64,000 nucleotides of DNA from JAEUQQ01 sp963697285 (GCA_963697285.1 CAVONI010000011.1:496001-560000), one strand, 5' to 3'; positions 26,601 to 34,067 are shown, counted from the first letter of the stretch. Translations and numbers: made by a program. The notes: generated from the sequence alone by a model not told the origin.

Positions 26601-27370
26601 TCATCACGCCGCCAGGCCGACACTTCGACACCGGTCGGCACGCTGCCATCCGACAACACGATCTCGCCGCTTTCGTCGTCGTCCGCGAGGATCGACATGC
26701 CTCTCGCCTCGACCGACTGCATGACGTCGAACGACACCGGATCCCGCCGGTTGAGGAACCCCGCGTCACGGGTGATGACGTTGCCTGCGCCATCAACCGC
26801 TATCGCGGCGAACGGGTACCAGGTGGCGTACGTCGGCCATGCCACCGAGCGGAGGGTGCCGTCAGCCGAGATGCCGGCCACGACGCTGCGAGACGAGGGA
26901 TAGAGTTCGTCAACACTCAACGGCGGCAACGGCCAACGTGGCGACCGGGTCCAGGCCACGACATAGGTGCTTCCGTTCGGGCCGCGCAACAACCTCGACA
27001 CGTACGACACCGACATGGGAAAGACCCACTCGGCGACGGCGTCGTCTGTGCGGAGCTTCGCGATGTAGGCGTCTGGTTCCGGCAGCCCGGGCACGTGCGG
27101 AAGCGATACAGCCCCAGACGCTGCTGCCGGGAATGCCCCGTCCGCCGCGGTGTCAGCGACGATGTACTCGGCGTCGGAGAGATGCAGGACGGGGACGAGG
27201 TCGTTGGTGCGGCTCGGCAGGCGCGTCAGGATGTCGAGGCAGGCGCCGTTGGCCAGTTCAGCCGGCGTGCAGGTCGGGGGCGCCTGGGCGCGGAGGGGAC
27301 TCGCCGCGAGAAGGAGGGCGAGAGCAAGGCAGGACGGAGGAAGAGGAACTCGGTGAAGCCAGCACAGCAT
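23642..27370 (-). CDS. Large secreted BNR/sialidase-like beta-propeller protein
   Basis: 1242 aa from ATG 27370, with AAGGAG nine bases upstream and a signal peptide (PPSCLALALLLAASPLRAQ). The N-terminal two thirds contain Asp-box/BNR repeats such as VYRSLDGGNAWELANG, VRKTSNAGALWTDI, LHSTDAGATWDV and LFSSADSGASWTE. These are typical of sortilin- or photosystem-assembly-like propellers. A short DTDGLPNGWERQFG...DGDPDGDGLSNLQE thrombospondin-3-like calcium segment follows. The last 400 residues have repeated beta domains (WHFAEGSTALSFQVFYILFN, WYIAEGATGGLFDTYILLAN) like DUF5719. A secreted or surface glycan- or protein-binding role is likely; enzyme activity is not evident. Confidence 0.75.
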   Translation of the reverse strand: MLCWLHRVPLPPSCLALALLLAASPLRAQAPPTCTPAELANGACLDILTRLPSRTNDLVPVLHLSDAEYIVADTAADGAFPAAASGAVSLPHVPGLPEPDAYIAKLRTDDAVAEWVFPMSVSYVSRLLRGPNGSTYVVAWTRSPRWPLPPLSVDELYPSSRSVVAGISADGTLRSVAWPTYATWYPFAAIAVDGAGNVITRDAGFLNRRDPVSFDVMQSVEARGMSILADDDESGEIVLSDGSVPTGVEVSAWRRDDFGLVARVVIPDVTLAYHGVRVGASDLYLTGVITAGDPAESLDCQTGSATLKPTDTRIYLARVSLAMASLQSIRCVGRWRTEANPQPSLLRDGRLLIAATGDALGSPTSRFDGVVYRSLDGGNAWELANGSAPWLPAGSGIGAGDVSAVVVDPANAQVAYATTSGGVRKTSNAGALWTDITWTDITPASWWRFSRVTVNPLSPSELWVQGSAQRWGLLHSTDAGATWDVRSEMQMDMYTTFPVPTFFDPAAPSRVWSFGAAAFSDDKGSHWMQWEGTSPGNMAGGSMLAGTPLGRRYGSGLNQNSGLVWAAGDMPWTMAPGIGRPAFVAVDPHRLDRAFAVLQTGGAVATRNGGASWFTVPLPVGQFELPPLMLAASRPGDPETSLLLRATETRSRQPSRTVLFSSADSGASWTERPVCSGCVSFSRAESEPSVLFGFGPQPAYRLYQWWNVGATTIERAQYVPTGGETIESWFPGLSGVMTAWAFDTDEDTDGLPNGWERQFGAAAGDRDGDPDGDGLSNLQERDAGSHPVGRYVYACAEAGTSDSFATRIDMFNPDPATVARVLVRYGMAFDPDGRKVLLIPPGATRAVDLTNGQLRFEGGEHPVIVESDVPLAVTRTFTWGTWGITRVGQHAGTCVTPAPDWHFAEGSTALSFQVFYILFNPTADTTTVRVTFLRTAPLTPIVRNVELAAGARSVLWVNAEVPEATNRDVAASFASIDHTPFVVERSMYMKASGEALFGGGTNANGTTTPGTRWYIAEGATGGLFDTYILLANPGDVAATVQLSYVRSDGIAIVRTHGVPARSRISISVAAEDAALAATSFATEIVSTNGVAVVAERATWWSTAANAAWWQSPSSEGHVNAASNVAGAAWMVAGGADAATSESYVLVGKFSEPATTVMLRLHFTDGTLLEQAVPLAAGARRVTLPVIGYFTHAQLDGRAFAVSVVAADPNARLVVELSQYRSSTVWWSAGTSVGAVPLPLVPF

Positions 27371-27445
27371 GGGCGGGCTCCTTTCGGTCCATCCTACTCT
27401 GAACAACGGTTCAGCGTACGCCCGTTCGTCACAACATTCCTGGCC

Positions 27446-28972
27446 TCACATTCGGGCACGGCGCCGCAGCTCCGCGAATCGTCGATCGCCGCGCAGCGGG
27501 TCGAACAGCGGATTCACGTCGAAGAACAGGACGTCGCCTTCGCGACGTTCGAAACCTTGCTCGAGCGCCCTCATGGCGGCATCGAGATCCCCGAGGCCGA
27601 TCTGCGTAAGCGCCCGCTCCACGGCTGGAGGTTCGCCGGGCGCGAACACGCGCACGAGTTCTTCGGCGCTTGCCTTCGCCTCTGCCATGCGGCCCAGGCG
27701 ACCGTAGGCGTGCGCGAGCTTCGCGTGTACCGCCGTGAACGTCACTTCGTCTCCGACGGCCTGTCGATACTCCGCTATGGCTTCCTCGTAGCGTTCGGTG
27801 GCCGCCAGGCACATCCCGGCCACCACGTGCGCGACGGCCGTCCGGCCCCCTACCGAAATCACCTGCTGCACTTGTGCGAGCGCCTCGCTGTAGCGCCGGG
27901 CGTAGAACAGCAGCATGCTCGTGTCAGTCGTCCCGACGTAGGCCTGGGGGTTCAACTCGGCCGCGCGTCGCGATTCCGCGAGCGCGTCGTCGAAGCGACC
28001 GCGCGAGACGAGTGCGAACGCATACCACTGATGCAAGCGGGCATTGCCGGGCGCATCCTCGAGCGCGCGCCGGAACTCACGTTCCGCGCTGGGCCAGTCG
28101 CCGTCCATCGTCAGATGGAGGCGCGCGAGCACGCCCCGTGCTTCAGCGAGGCCGGGCTCGAGGGCAAGGGCACGTCCGATGTCATGGCGCACGAGCGACA
28201 CCGTGCCTGCCGGTGCCATCCCGTGGAACAGCAGTGTCGCGCGGGCTTCGCCGAGGGCCGCCCACGCTTCGGCATACGTCACGTCGCGGGCGGTGGCTTG
28301 CTCGAACGACCCCACGGCCGCGCGAACGCCTTCCTCGGTCATCTGGAAGCGCTGGTACTGTCCCTTGAGGAAGAGATCGACCGCCTGGGCGTCGGTCGTC
28401 GACGCGGCGGCGCGCGACCTGGCGCCCACGACAGCCGTGTCACGGGTCCCGAGGATCGCGACCGCACCGATGCCGAGCACGACGAGGGCGACCACCAGCG
28501 CGTAGATGGCATGAACGAGGGCGCGAGGCCGTATGACCACCGCCGGCACGTCGCCCGGGTCGCCCGACTCGTTGGAGTCATTGGTGGTGCCCACTGTGCG
28601 CTGGCGGAACACGGGCACGTAGCTGCCCTTCGGCAGGTCAATCAGGATCGTGGCGGCGCGCCCCTCGCCATCGTAGTACGCACGGAGCTTCTGCCGGAGG
28701 CGCCCCGCCTCGACGCGCACGATCGCATCGGTCGAGGAGTCGTAGTCGCTGCCACGCGCGAAGACGTCTGCGGCAAGGGCGTACTCCTTGATCTGGTCTG
28801 CACGCCCGGCGATGACCTCGGTGACGATGTGCTGGAGGAAGTGCGAGAGTCGCGGCGCGTGCGAGAAGTGTGGAGACCGCAGCACCTGCGCGAGGGCAGC
28901 CACAATGACCTGCTCATGCTGCGCAGCGTCGACGATGACTGACTCCGAGGTGACCGGGGAGCGCGTGGGCAT
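27446..28972 (-). CDS. Membrane-anchored TPR protein with conserved N-terminal domain
   Basis: 508 aa from ATG 28972. Residues about 20-125 form a domain very common in Acidobacteria and some Proteobacteria (SPHFSHAPRLSHFLQHIV, IKEYALAADVFARG, AIVRVEAGRLRQKLRAYY, IDLPKGSYVPVF). It is often fused to cyclase, TolB-like or TPR modules and has no settled function. A transmembrane helix (IYALVVALVVLGIGAVAILG) follows near residue 155. TPR repeats fill the remainder (EFRRALEDAPGNARLHQWYA, EAIAEYRQAVGDEV). It ends 75 bases before the secreted BNR gene on the same strand and may share its transcription. A GTAACGTTAC palindrome lies upstream. Confidence 0.75.
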   Translation of the reverse strand: MPTRSPVTSESVIVDAAQHEQVIVAALAQVLRSPHFSHAPRLSHFLQHIVTEVIAGRADQIKEYALAADVFARGSDYDSSTDAIVRVEAGRLRQKLRAYYDGEGRAATILIDLPKGSYVPVFRQRTVGTTNDSNESGDPGDVPAVVIRPRALVHAIYALVVALVVLGIGAVAILGTRDTAVVGARSRAAASTTDAQAVDLFLKGQYQRFQMTEEGVRAAVGSFEQATARDVTYAEAWAALGEARATLLFHGMAPAGTVSLVRHDIGRALALEPGLAEARGVLARLHLTMDGDWPSAEREFRRALEDAPGNARLHQWYAFALVSRGRFDDALAESRRAAELNPQAYVGTTDTSMLLFYARRYSEALAQVQQVISVGGRTAVAHVVAGMCLAATERYEEAIAEYRQAVGDEVTFTAVHAKLAHAYGRLGRMAEAKASAEELVRVFAPGEPPAVERALTQIGLGDLDAAMRALEQGFERREGDVLFFDVNPLFDPLRGDRRFAELRRRARM

Positions 28973-29098
28973 GACACCGTTCCGGACGAGAGGCCCCCCA
29001 AGGGTACCACAACCTCATCAGTTGGTTAGCGGGAGGGCGAGGCCCCTCGAAACCGTAACGTTACGTCCGGTAACTTGCCCGCCTCATCCGCTCCTGCC
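28973..29098. promoter_or_regulatory. Divergent regulatory region with GTAACGTTAC palindrome
   Basis: The first part of a 402-base gap between the TPR gene (minus) and the DUF423 gene (plus). CGTAACGTTACG at 29054-29065 is a perfect 12-bp palindrome, followed by a third half-site ggtaac near 29070. It sits about 82 bases upstream of the TPR gene start. This looks like an operator for a dimeric repressor. The rest of the gap is the structured leader described separately. Confidence 0.4.
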
Positions 29099-29099
29099 A

Positions 29100-29334
29100 T
29101 GGTCGAGGTGGTGCTGATACGGGCCGCGCCTCCTGGACCGGCCGCCGCCTCCCGACGGGTCGCCCACCTCCCTGCGTTGAATCCACCAGGGAGTGCACGA
29201 AGGACGGTTTCGTCGGTGGAGTCCGGGGTGGGCTGAGGCGAACGTCCCGCGGAGGGCTGCGTGGAGTGGGACGCGAGTTGCCGCCCCACGCAGGGCGAGG
29301 TGGTTGCTGGGGGGCGGCCACCTCGCCTTTTCTG
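29100..29334 (+). ncRNA. Candidate structured leader / attenuator upstream of DUF423 gene
   Basis: Several hairpins stack in the plus orientation. CTCCCTG (29168-29174) pairs with CAGGGAG (29187-29193). CTGCGTGG (29257-29264) pairs with CCACGCAG (29286-29293). The next hairpin is a perfect 10-bp stem ending in TTTTCT, an intrinsic terminator. The octamer CGAGGTGG of the terminator 5' arm also occurs at 29104-29111, so that earlier copy could pair with the 3' arm and prevent termination. The gene starts 42 bases after the T-run. This arrangement fits a riboswitch or attenuator, or a short terminated sRNA. No known riboswitch consensus was recognised. Confidence 0.4.
29294..29333 (+). terminator. 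Intrinsic terminator ahead of DUF423 gene
   Basis: GGCGAGGTGG (29294-29303), a 14-base loop, then CCACCTCGCC (29318-29327) and TTTTCT. The U-run is only on the plus-strand transcript. No plus-strand gene lies before it within the gap, so it ends a leader or small RNA rather than a coding transcript. Confidence 0.6.
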
Positions 29335-29374
29335 TCTGGCGGATGTGATAGCGTCGCGAGCGGAGGACAGAAAC

Positions 29375-29752
29375 GTGGACCGTTCGCTCGTGCTTGCAGC
29401 CGCCGTCTGGGCGGGACTCGGTGTGGCACTCGGCGCCTTCGGCGCTCACGGCTTGCAGCAGCGCATCCCCGCTGACCGTCTCGCTGTCTTCGAAATCGGG
29501 GTGCGTTACCAGATGTATCACGCGCTCGCCCTGTTCGGGGTCGCGTGGTTGAGCGAACGGCTGCCGGACTCGTCGCTGGTCATCGCCGCCGGCTGGCTCT
29601 TCGTCGCCGGCATCGTCATCTTCTCGGGGAGCCTCTACGCCCTGGCCCTGTCCGGCGTCCGCCTGCTTGGCGCCATCACGCCTGTCGGCGGGGTCGCGTT
29701 CATCGCCGGCTGGGTCTGCGTCGGACTCGCCGCCTGGCGCGCGAGCCGCTGA
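29375..29752 (+). CDS. DUF423 (YgdD/TMEM256-type) membrane protein
   Basis: 125 aa from GTG 29375, with GGAGG eight bases upstream. Four hydrophobic helices: VLAAAVWAGLGVALGAFGAH, MYHALALFGVAWL, VIAAGWLFVAGIVIFSGSLY and ITPVGGVAFIAGW. The family signature G-A-F-G-A-H-G-L...RYQMYHALAL...F-S-G-S-L-Y is complete. DUF423 proteins are small inner-membrane proteins found widely in bacteria and, as TMEM256, in mitochondria; the molecular role is unknown. A possible RNA attenuator lies upstream and a strong terminator downstream. Confidence 0.88.
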   Translation: MDRSLVLAAAVWAGLGVALGAFGAHGLQQRIPADRLAVFEIGVRYQMYHALALFGVAWLSERLPDSSLVIAAGWLFVAGIVIFSGSLYALALSGVRLLGAITPVGGVAFIAGWVCVGLAAWRASR

Positions 29753-29782
29753 GTCGTTCTTCCCGGATGCCAGGCAAAAAAA

Positions 29783-29804
29783 AGGCCCCGCCGAAGCGGG
29801 GCCT
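29783..29804. terminator. Bidirectional intrinsic terminator
   Basis: AGGCCCCGC (29783-29791), tetraloop cgaa, GCGGGGCCT (29796-29804), with a T-run on the right and an A-run on the left. It can stop both the DUF423 transcript (plus) and the cold-shock transcript (minus), which converge here. Confidence 0.9.
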
Positions 29805-29838
29805 CTTTTTCCGGTCCTGCTTGCGCAGGACGCGATGG

Positions 29839-30042
29839 TCAGATGACCTGAACCTTGACCGCCGACGGGCCCTTCTGGCCCTGCTCGACCTCGAACTGCA
29901 CCTGCTGGCCTTCGGAGAGCGACTTGAAGCCGCTACCCTGAATGGCCGAGTGATGCACGAACAGATCCTTGCTGCCGTCCTGCGGTGTGATGAATCCGAA
30001 ACCCTTTGCGTCGTTGAACCACTTGACTGTCCCTGTTGCCAC
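29839..30042 (-). CDS. Cold-shock protein (CspA family)
   Basis: 67 aa from GTG 30042, with GGAGAGG about eight bases upstream. A single cold-shock domain that binds single-stranded RNA and DNA; both RNP motifs are intact (KGFGFI, LFVHHSAI), as are the conserved MATGTVKWFNDAKG start and VQFEVEQGQKGPSAVKV end. It acts as an RNA chaperone in the cytoplasm. The leader is long, about 130 bases to a TATACT box at 30177-30182 (minus), which is usual for cold-shock mRNAs whose 5' region senses temperature. Transcription ends at the shared terminator. Confidence 0.95.
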   Translation of the reverse strand: MATGTVKWFNDAKGFGFITPQDGSKDLFVHHSAIQGSGFKSLSEGQQVQFEVEQGQKGPSAVKVQVI

Positions 30043-30182
30043 GGTGACACCTCTCCTGAAGTTGAATTGCGTTGCTTGTGCAGTTCATGCTTGAGGAAAA
30101 CGTTGTGGGAGGGACAACCAGTATCGACTGGTAGGACATCCGAACAAACTACAAGTACGGTACTGCAACCTCAGAAAGTATA
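30043..30182 (-). promoter_or_regulatory. Promoter and long 5' leader of the cold-shock gene
   Basis: A -10 box TATACT lies at 30177-30182 on the minus strand; the matching -35 is weak. The resulting leader of roughly 130 bases is A/T-richer than the surroundings. Long cold-shock leaders are known to refold with temperature, and whether this one does is inference. Confidence 0.45.
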
Positions 30183-30254
30183 CAGGGTTGTCTGAGAAAC
30201 GCCAGAACTATTTTGCAGACAGTCATTTGGATGAGCTTTCGCCCAACTGACCAT

Positions 30255-30297
30255 CACCGCCGAGGTGTCGGCCTCCACCGCCGAGGTGGGCTATGCT
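30255..30297 (+). promoter_or_regulatory. Direct repeats and -10 box upstream of glycosyltransferase
   Basis: caccgccgaggtg occurs at 30255-30267 and again at 30276-30288, 21 bp apart, immediately before a TATGCT box (30292-30297). The GTG start at 30306 follows after eight bases, so the message is probably leaderless. The repeats cover the -35 position and could be an operator. Confidence 0.45.
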
Positions 30298-30305
30298 CAG
30301 CGCCC

Positions 30306-31394
30306 GTGCTCCCCATCGCCTTCGACACCACCGTGTCGTCACGTGCAACGACCGGGGTGGGTGTCTACGCCCGCGAACTGTTCAACGCGTTGCGCGCGCG
30401 CGGGCTCGACGTCCGGGAATGGCAGCGCCCGCTCGCCGCATCGGGCTCACGCGTCAGTCGCGTTGTGAACGGGATCCGCCTCGCCTCGTGGTACGGGCCG
30501 CACCTGCGCCGCCTGGCCACCCGTGAGCAGATCGCCGTCTATCACGCCACCACGTCGCTTGGTCCCATCGCCCTGCGTCAGCCCGTGGTCTTCACACTGC
30601 ACGACGCGACGACGCTGTCGATGCCCATCCACGATAGCCTCCCCGATCGCCTGTTTCAGCGTGTCTTCTCGGTGGCCGCGGCACGGCGGGCCGATGCCGT
30701 CCTCGCACCCACCCGCACGGCGGCCGACGCCATCGCCGCGACATACGGCATCCCCGTCGACCGGGTCCGCATCGTCCCGCTTGGCGTCTCGCCTGCCTTC
30801 AGGCACGTGCAGGCGTCTGCGGTGGCCGCCGTGCGCATGCGGTATGCCCTCTGGGCGCCGTTCATCCTGTTCGCCGGCGCAGAGCCCCCGCGCAAGAACC
30901 TCACGAGGCTCGTCGAGGCGTTTGCGATGCTCGGCGCGGAGTTCGACGAGGTCGAACTCATCCGCGTGGGTCCGCCACTGCCCCGCGATGTCCGCGCCGA
31001 TGCGTGCGCGGCGCGACTCGGCCTCGGCCGGCGCGTCAGGAACATCGGCAGCGTCGCGCGCGACGATCTGCCAGCGATCTATGCCGCAGCGTCGTGCCTC
31101 GCCTACACCTCGCTGTGCGAAGGCTTCGGTTTCCCGATTGTCGAGGCCATGGCCGTGGGCACGCCCGTGGTCACATCGAACTGCTCGTCGATGCCCGAGG
31201 TGGCCGCCGACGCGGCCATCCTGGTCGACCCGCTGTCGGCAACCTCGATCGCCGCCGGCCTCCACGCCGCGTTGTCTGACGGCGCGCTCGTTGCCGAGCT
31301 CCGCGTGCGAGGACTCCGTCGAAGCCGGTCGTTCGACTGGGCAGTGACTGCTGAACTGACCGAGCAGGTCTATCGCGACGTCTGCGGGCGATAG
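30306..31394 (+). CDS. GT4-type glycosyltransferase (family 1 fold)
   Basis: 362 aa from GTG 30306 (an upstream in-frame ATG at 30213 would add poorly conserved residues). The N-terminal domain opens IAFDTTVSSRATTGVGVYAR, the acceptor-side glycine-rich loop. The C-terminal GT-B domain has the donor-binding PFILFAGAEPPRKNL and SLCEGFGFPIVEAMAVGTPV (E-x7-E motif), and NCSSMPEVAADAAILVDP. It transfers a sugar from a nucleotide donor to a growing polysaccharide at the cytoplasmic membrane. Donor and acceptor are unknown. It is divergent from the cold-shock gene and close to a GT2 and a UDP-glucose dehydrogenase. Confidence 0.85.
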   Translation: MLPIAFDTTVSSRATTGVGVYARELFNALRARGLDVREWQRPLAASGSRVSRVVNGIRLASWYGPHLRRLATREQIAVYHATTSLGPIALRQPVVFTLHDATTLSMPIHDSLPDRLFQRVFSVAAARRADAVLAPTRTAADAIAATYGIPVDRVRIVPLGVSPAFRHVQASAVAAVRMRYALWAPFILFAGAEPPRKNLTRLVEAFAMLGAEFDEVELIRVGPPLPRDVRADACAARLGLGRRVRNIGSVARDDLPAIYAAASCLAYTSLCEGFGFPIVEAMAVGTPVVTSNCSSMPEVAADAAILVDPLSATSIAAGLHAALSDGALVAELRVRGLRRSRSFDWAVTAELTEQVYRDVCGR

Positions 31395-31406
31395 ACCTGG
31401 ACGTGG

Positions 31407-32306
31407 CTATTCCATCTTCGACGCGCTGTCACCGGGCCCGACAAGATGGCCGAGGCACTCGCCCGCGGCCTTGCAGCCATAAAGCCATGCGATGGCCGGC
31501 GCCGACGCGATCACCCATCGTCGCGGCACGTCCTTCTTCGCGCTGATCGCGATCGTCCGCACCGTGCGGTACACGAGCAGCGCCGGCGCCCCGACGACCC
31601 GCACCCACGAACGTCGCCGGAGGCGGGAGTTCACCGTGGCCGCTGTCGCGCGGGCGTTGTGGAAGTTGAGGCGCCCCATGCGAACCCACGACCCGCTTTG
31701 CACATGTGCGACACCGAAGCGAACCGTCGCCGTGAACATGAGGCCCGACTGCCGCAACGTGCTGGTCGGAATCAGTTCCGGCGCAACGCCAGGGTGCGCC
31801 GCTCTGAGCGCATTGATCGCGCGACGCGTGAACGACACGCCGACGATGCCGATCTGCCGCGTGGCCTGCGCGATGTCGATGGGCGGCACGAGCGGCAACT
31901 GGTTGATGAGAAAGCTGGCCCAGTCGATGGCTCGCTGGCGCGAGCCGTTGTCCACGCGCCCGGCGATGATGTCGGCTGCGGGGTCATCGGCGTGCGCAGC
32001 CAGGATGCGTCGGAGCCAGCCATCCGCCACCATGCAGTGATCCTCGGTCACCACCACGATGGCCCCACGGGCACGGTCGATCGCCGCAAGGCGCAAGTCG
32101 AAGACGCCACGTCCGGGGAGGTCGAGCCAGGAGACATGCGCACGACACGCGTCGGCCGATGGCGGCCGGTGGCCGGAGCCGTCGGCGACAATCACCTCGC
32201 CCCCGACGTCAGCGGCCTGCGCGATGACCGGCGTCAGCAACGGTCGGGCGTGTGACCACCCGGCGAGCGTTGCAAGCACGATCGAGCACGAGGGCACAGG
32301 GCGCAC
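31407..32306 (-). CDS. Family-2-like glycosyltransferase
   Basis: About 299 aa if the GTG at 32306 is used; the frame stays open to 32522, and GTG 32297 is also possible. The core starts SCSIVLATLAGWSHARPLL like the first strand of GT-A domains. It continues VGGEVIVADGSG, DLRLAAIDRARGAIVVVTED (the D-x-D-like TEDH metal site) and MVADGWLRRILAA. The tail is basic and partly hydrophobic. Such enzymes attach sugars using an inverting mechanism. There is no ribosome-binding site near any candidate start, so the N-terminus is uncertain. It is convergent with the preceding GT4 and divergent from the UDP-glucose dehydrogenase gene. Confidence 0.65.
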   Translation of the reverse strand: MRPVPSCSIVLATLAGWSHARPLLTPVIAQAADVGGEVIVADGSGHRPPSADACRAHVSWLDLPGRGVFDLRLAAIDRARGAIVVVTEDHCMVADGWLRRILAAHADDPAADIIAGRVDNGSRQRAIDWASFLINQLPLVPPIDIAQATRQIGIVGVSFTRRAINALRAAHPGVAPELIPTSTLRQSGLMFTATVRFGVAHVQSGSWVRMGRLNFHNARATAATVNSRLRRRSWVRVVGAPALLVYRTVRTIAISAKKDVPRRWVIASAPAIAWLYGCKAAGECLGHLVGPGDSASKME

Positions 32307-32525
32307 AGCGCGCCAGTCTATTGCAGGCGGGCGATCGGTGGAACCGACCGTGCCGGAGACCGTGGCAGCGACGCAGAACGTCGGCCCTTTTCCGTCCAGG
32401 TCATGTGGACGTGGCTGGTTGCTGTCTGCAGCCGTGAACTGACCTCCCACGGCGGGCCGCCACCCTGCTACCATGGCGGCGCCGAGCGCGTCGGACGCGT
32501 TCGCCCCTCCCCGGAGAGCCATCCC

Positions 32526-33902
32526 GTGTCGACCTCACACATCCTCTGCATCGGCGCCGGCTACGTCGGCGGTCCGACCATGGCGATGATCGCCGCCAAG
32601 TGCCCGCACCTGCAGGGTCACCGTCGTCGACATCAACGAGGCGCGCATCGCCGCCTGGAACAGCGACAACCTCCCGATCTACGAGCCGGGCCTCGACGAG
32701 GTCGTCCGGATCGCGCGCGATCGCAACCTGTTCTTCTCGACCGATATCGTCAGCGGCATCCGCGACGCCGACATCATCTTCGTCTCGGTGAACACGCCGA
32801 CCAAGACCTTCGGGCAGGGCGCCGGCCAGGCGGCCGACCTGCAGTACTGGGAGAAGACGGCTCGCCAGATCCTCGCGCACTCGACGCGCAACAAGATCGT
32901 CGTCGAGAAGTCGACGCTGCCGGTCCGGACCGCGCAGGCGATGGAGCGCATCCTCAACAGCAACCCGTCTGGGCTGCGCTTCGACGTGGTGTCGAACCCG
33001 GAGTTCCTCGCCGAAGGCACCGCGGTGAAGGACCTCGAGGAGCCCGATCGGATCCTGATCGGCGGGCACGAGACCCCTGACGGCCGCGCGGCGCGGGCGG
33101 CGATCGCCGACATCTACGCGACATGGGTGCCACGCGAGCGAATCATCGAGTCGAACCTGTGGAGCGCGGAGCTGTCGAAGCTCACCGCCAACGCGTTCCT
33201 GGCCCAGCGCATCTCGTCGATCAACACCATCTCGGCGTTGTGCGAGGCGACCGAGGCCGACGTGGACGAGGTCGCCTACGCCATCGGCACCGACAGCCGC
33301 ATCGGGCCGAGGTTCCTCAAGGCGAGCGTGGGCTTCGGCGGATCGTGCTTCAAGAAGGACATCCTGAACCTCGTCTACATCTGCCGCGAGCTACGGCCTG
33401 AACGAGGTCGCCGACGTACTGGGAGTCGGTCGTGGCGATCAACGACTGGCAGCAGGCGCGGTTCGTGCGCAACATGCTCGCGAACATGTTCAACACCGTC
33501 GCGGGCAAGCGCATCGCGCTGTTCGGGTTCGCGTTCAAGGCCGACACCGGCGACACGCGCGAGTCGGCCGCCATCGCCGTCTCGAAGCAGTTGCTCGCCG
33601 AGCACGCCAAGGTCGTCATCACCGATCCCAAGGCCCTCGACAACGCGCGCCACGACCTCGGGGCGCAGGCGGGCGACGTGGAGTTCGAGCCAGACCCCTA
33701 TCGCGCCGCGGCCGGCGCCCACGCCCTCGCCGTGATGACCGAGTGGACGCTGTACAAGGATCTCGACTACGCCAGGATCCTGGCGGGCATGGAGCAGCCG
33801 GCGTTCATCTTCGACGGCCGGAACATCCTCGACCACCAGCGCCTGTTCGAGATGGGCTTCAACGTGTTCGCGATCGGGAAGGCCCCGCTGAAGCACTTCT
33901 GA
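32526..33902 (+). pseudogene. UDP-glucose 6-dehydrogenase, eukaryotic-type, three frameshifts
   Basis: Starting at GTG 32526, the pieces read ILCIGAGYVGGPTMAMIAAK, VTVVDINEARIAAWNS, LPIYEPGLDEVVRIA, FVSVNTPTKTFGQGAG, VSNPEFLAEGTAVKDL, FLAQRISSINTISALCEATE, VGFGGSCFKKDILNLVYIC and LFGFAFKADTGDTRESAAI. This is the animal/plant UGDH pattern (NTPTKT, ISSINSISALCEATGA) rather than the short bacterial Ugd. The catalytic Cys is in GGSCF. Frames change near 32614, 33391 and 33413, each explained by one extra base. The corrected length is about 458 aa. It would oxidise UDP-glucose to UDP-glucuronate. Motif retention suggests sequencing errors, but decay cannot be excluded. A second, standard ugd lies at 52250-53545. 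Confidence 0.8.
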
Positions 33903-34067
33903 ATCGCGACGTCGCTCGCACTCCGAGCGCGCAGTACGACTGGGACCACTACGCCTTCCGCGCCGTCGGCGTGTCGGCGTAGGCCCGCCCCACCCGAGAT
34001 CAGCGTCAGACGCCGCGCCGTGGCGTCAGAGTCGTCGGTCCCGCTCCAGGGACCGTGGCGCGACCGC
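33903..34067. other. Intergenic region after UDP-glucose dehydrogenase
   Basis: No convincing gene. GACGCC (34009-34014) pairs with GGCGTC (34022-34027), a weak hairpin that may help end transcription. The doubled cagcgtacgc (about 34186-34206) lies further right, around the cytochrome stop codon. Confidence 0.35.

Noticed and set aside
26390..28942. An 850-codon plus-strand open frame across the BNR and TPR genes
   Set aside because: Composition is dominated by Arg, His, Ala and Gly, and it lies opposite two well-supported genes, so it is a shadow.
29099..29236. A 45-codon plus-strand frame starting MVEVVLIRAAPPG inside the leader before DUF423
   Set aside because: No ribosome-binding site or family. 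A leader peptide cannot be ruled out, but the hairpins explain the region better.
29200..29280. Resemblance to a TPP or cyclic-di-GMP riboswitch (gctgagg, gggacgc words)
   Set aside because: The rest of either consensus is missing, so no known riboswitch class can be assigned.
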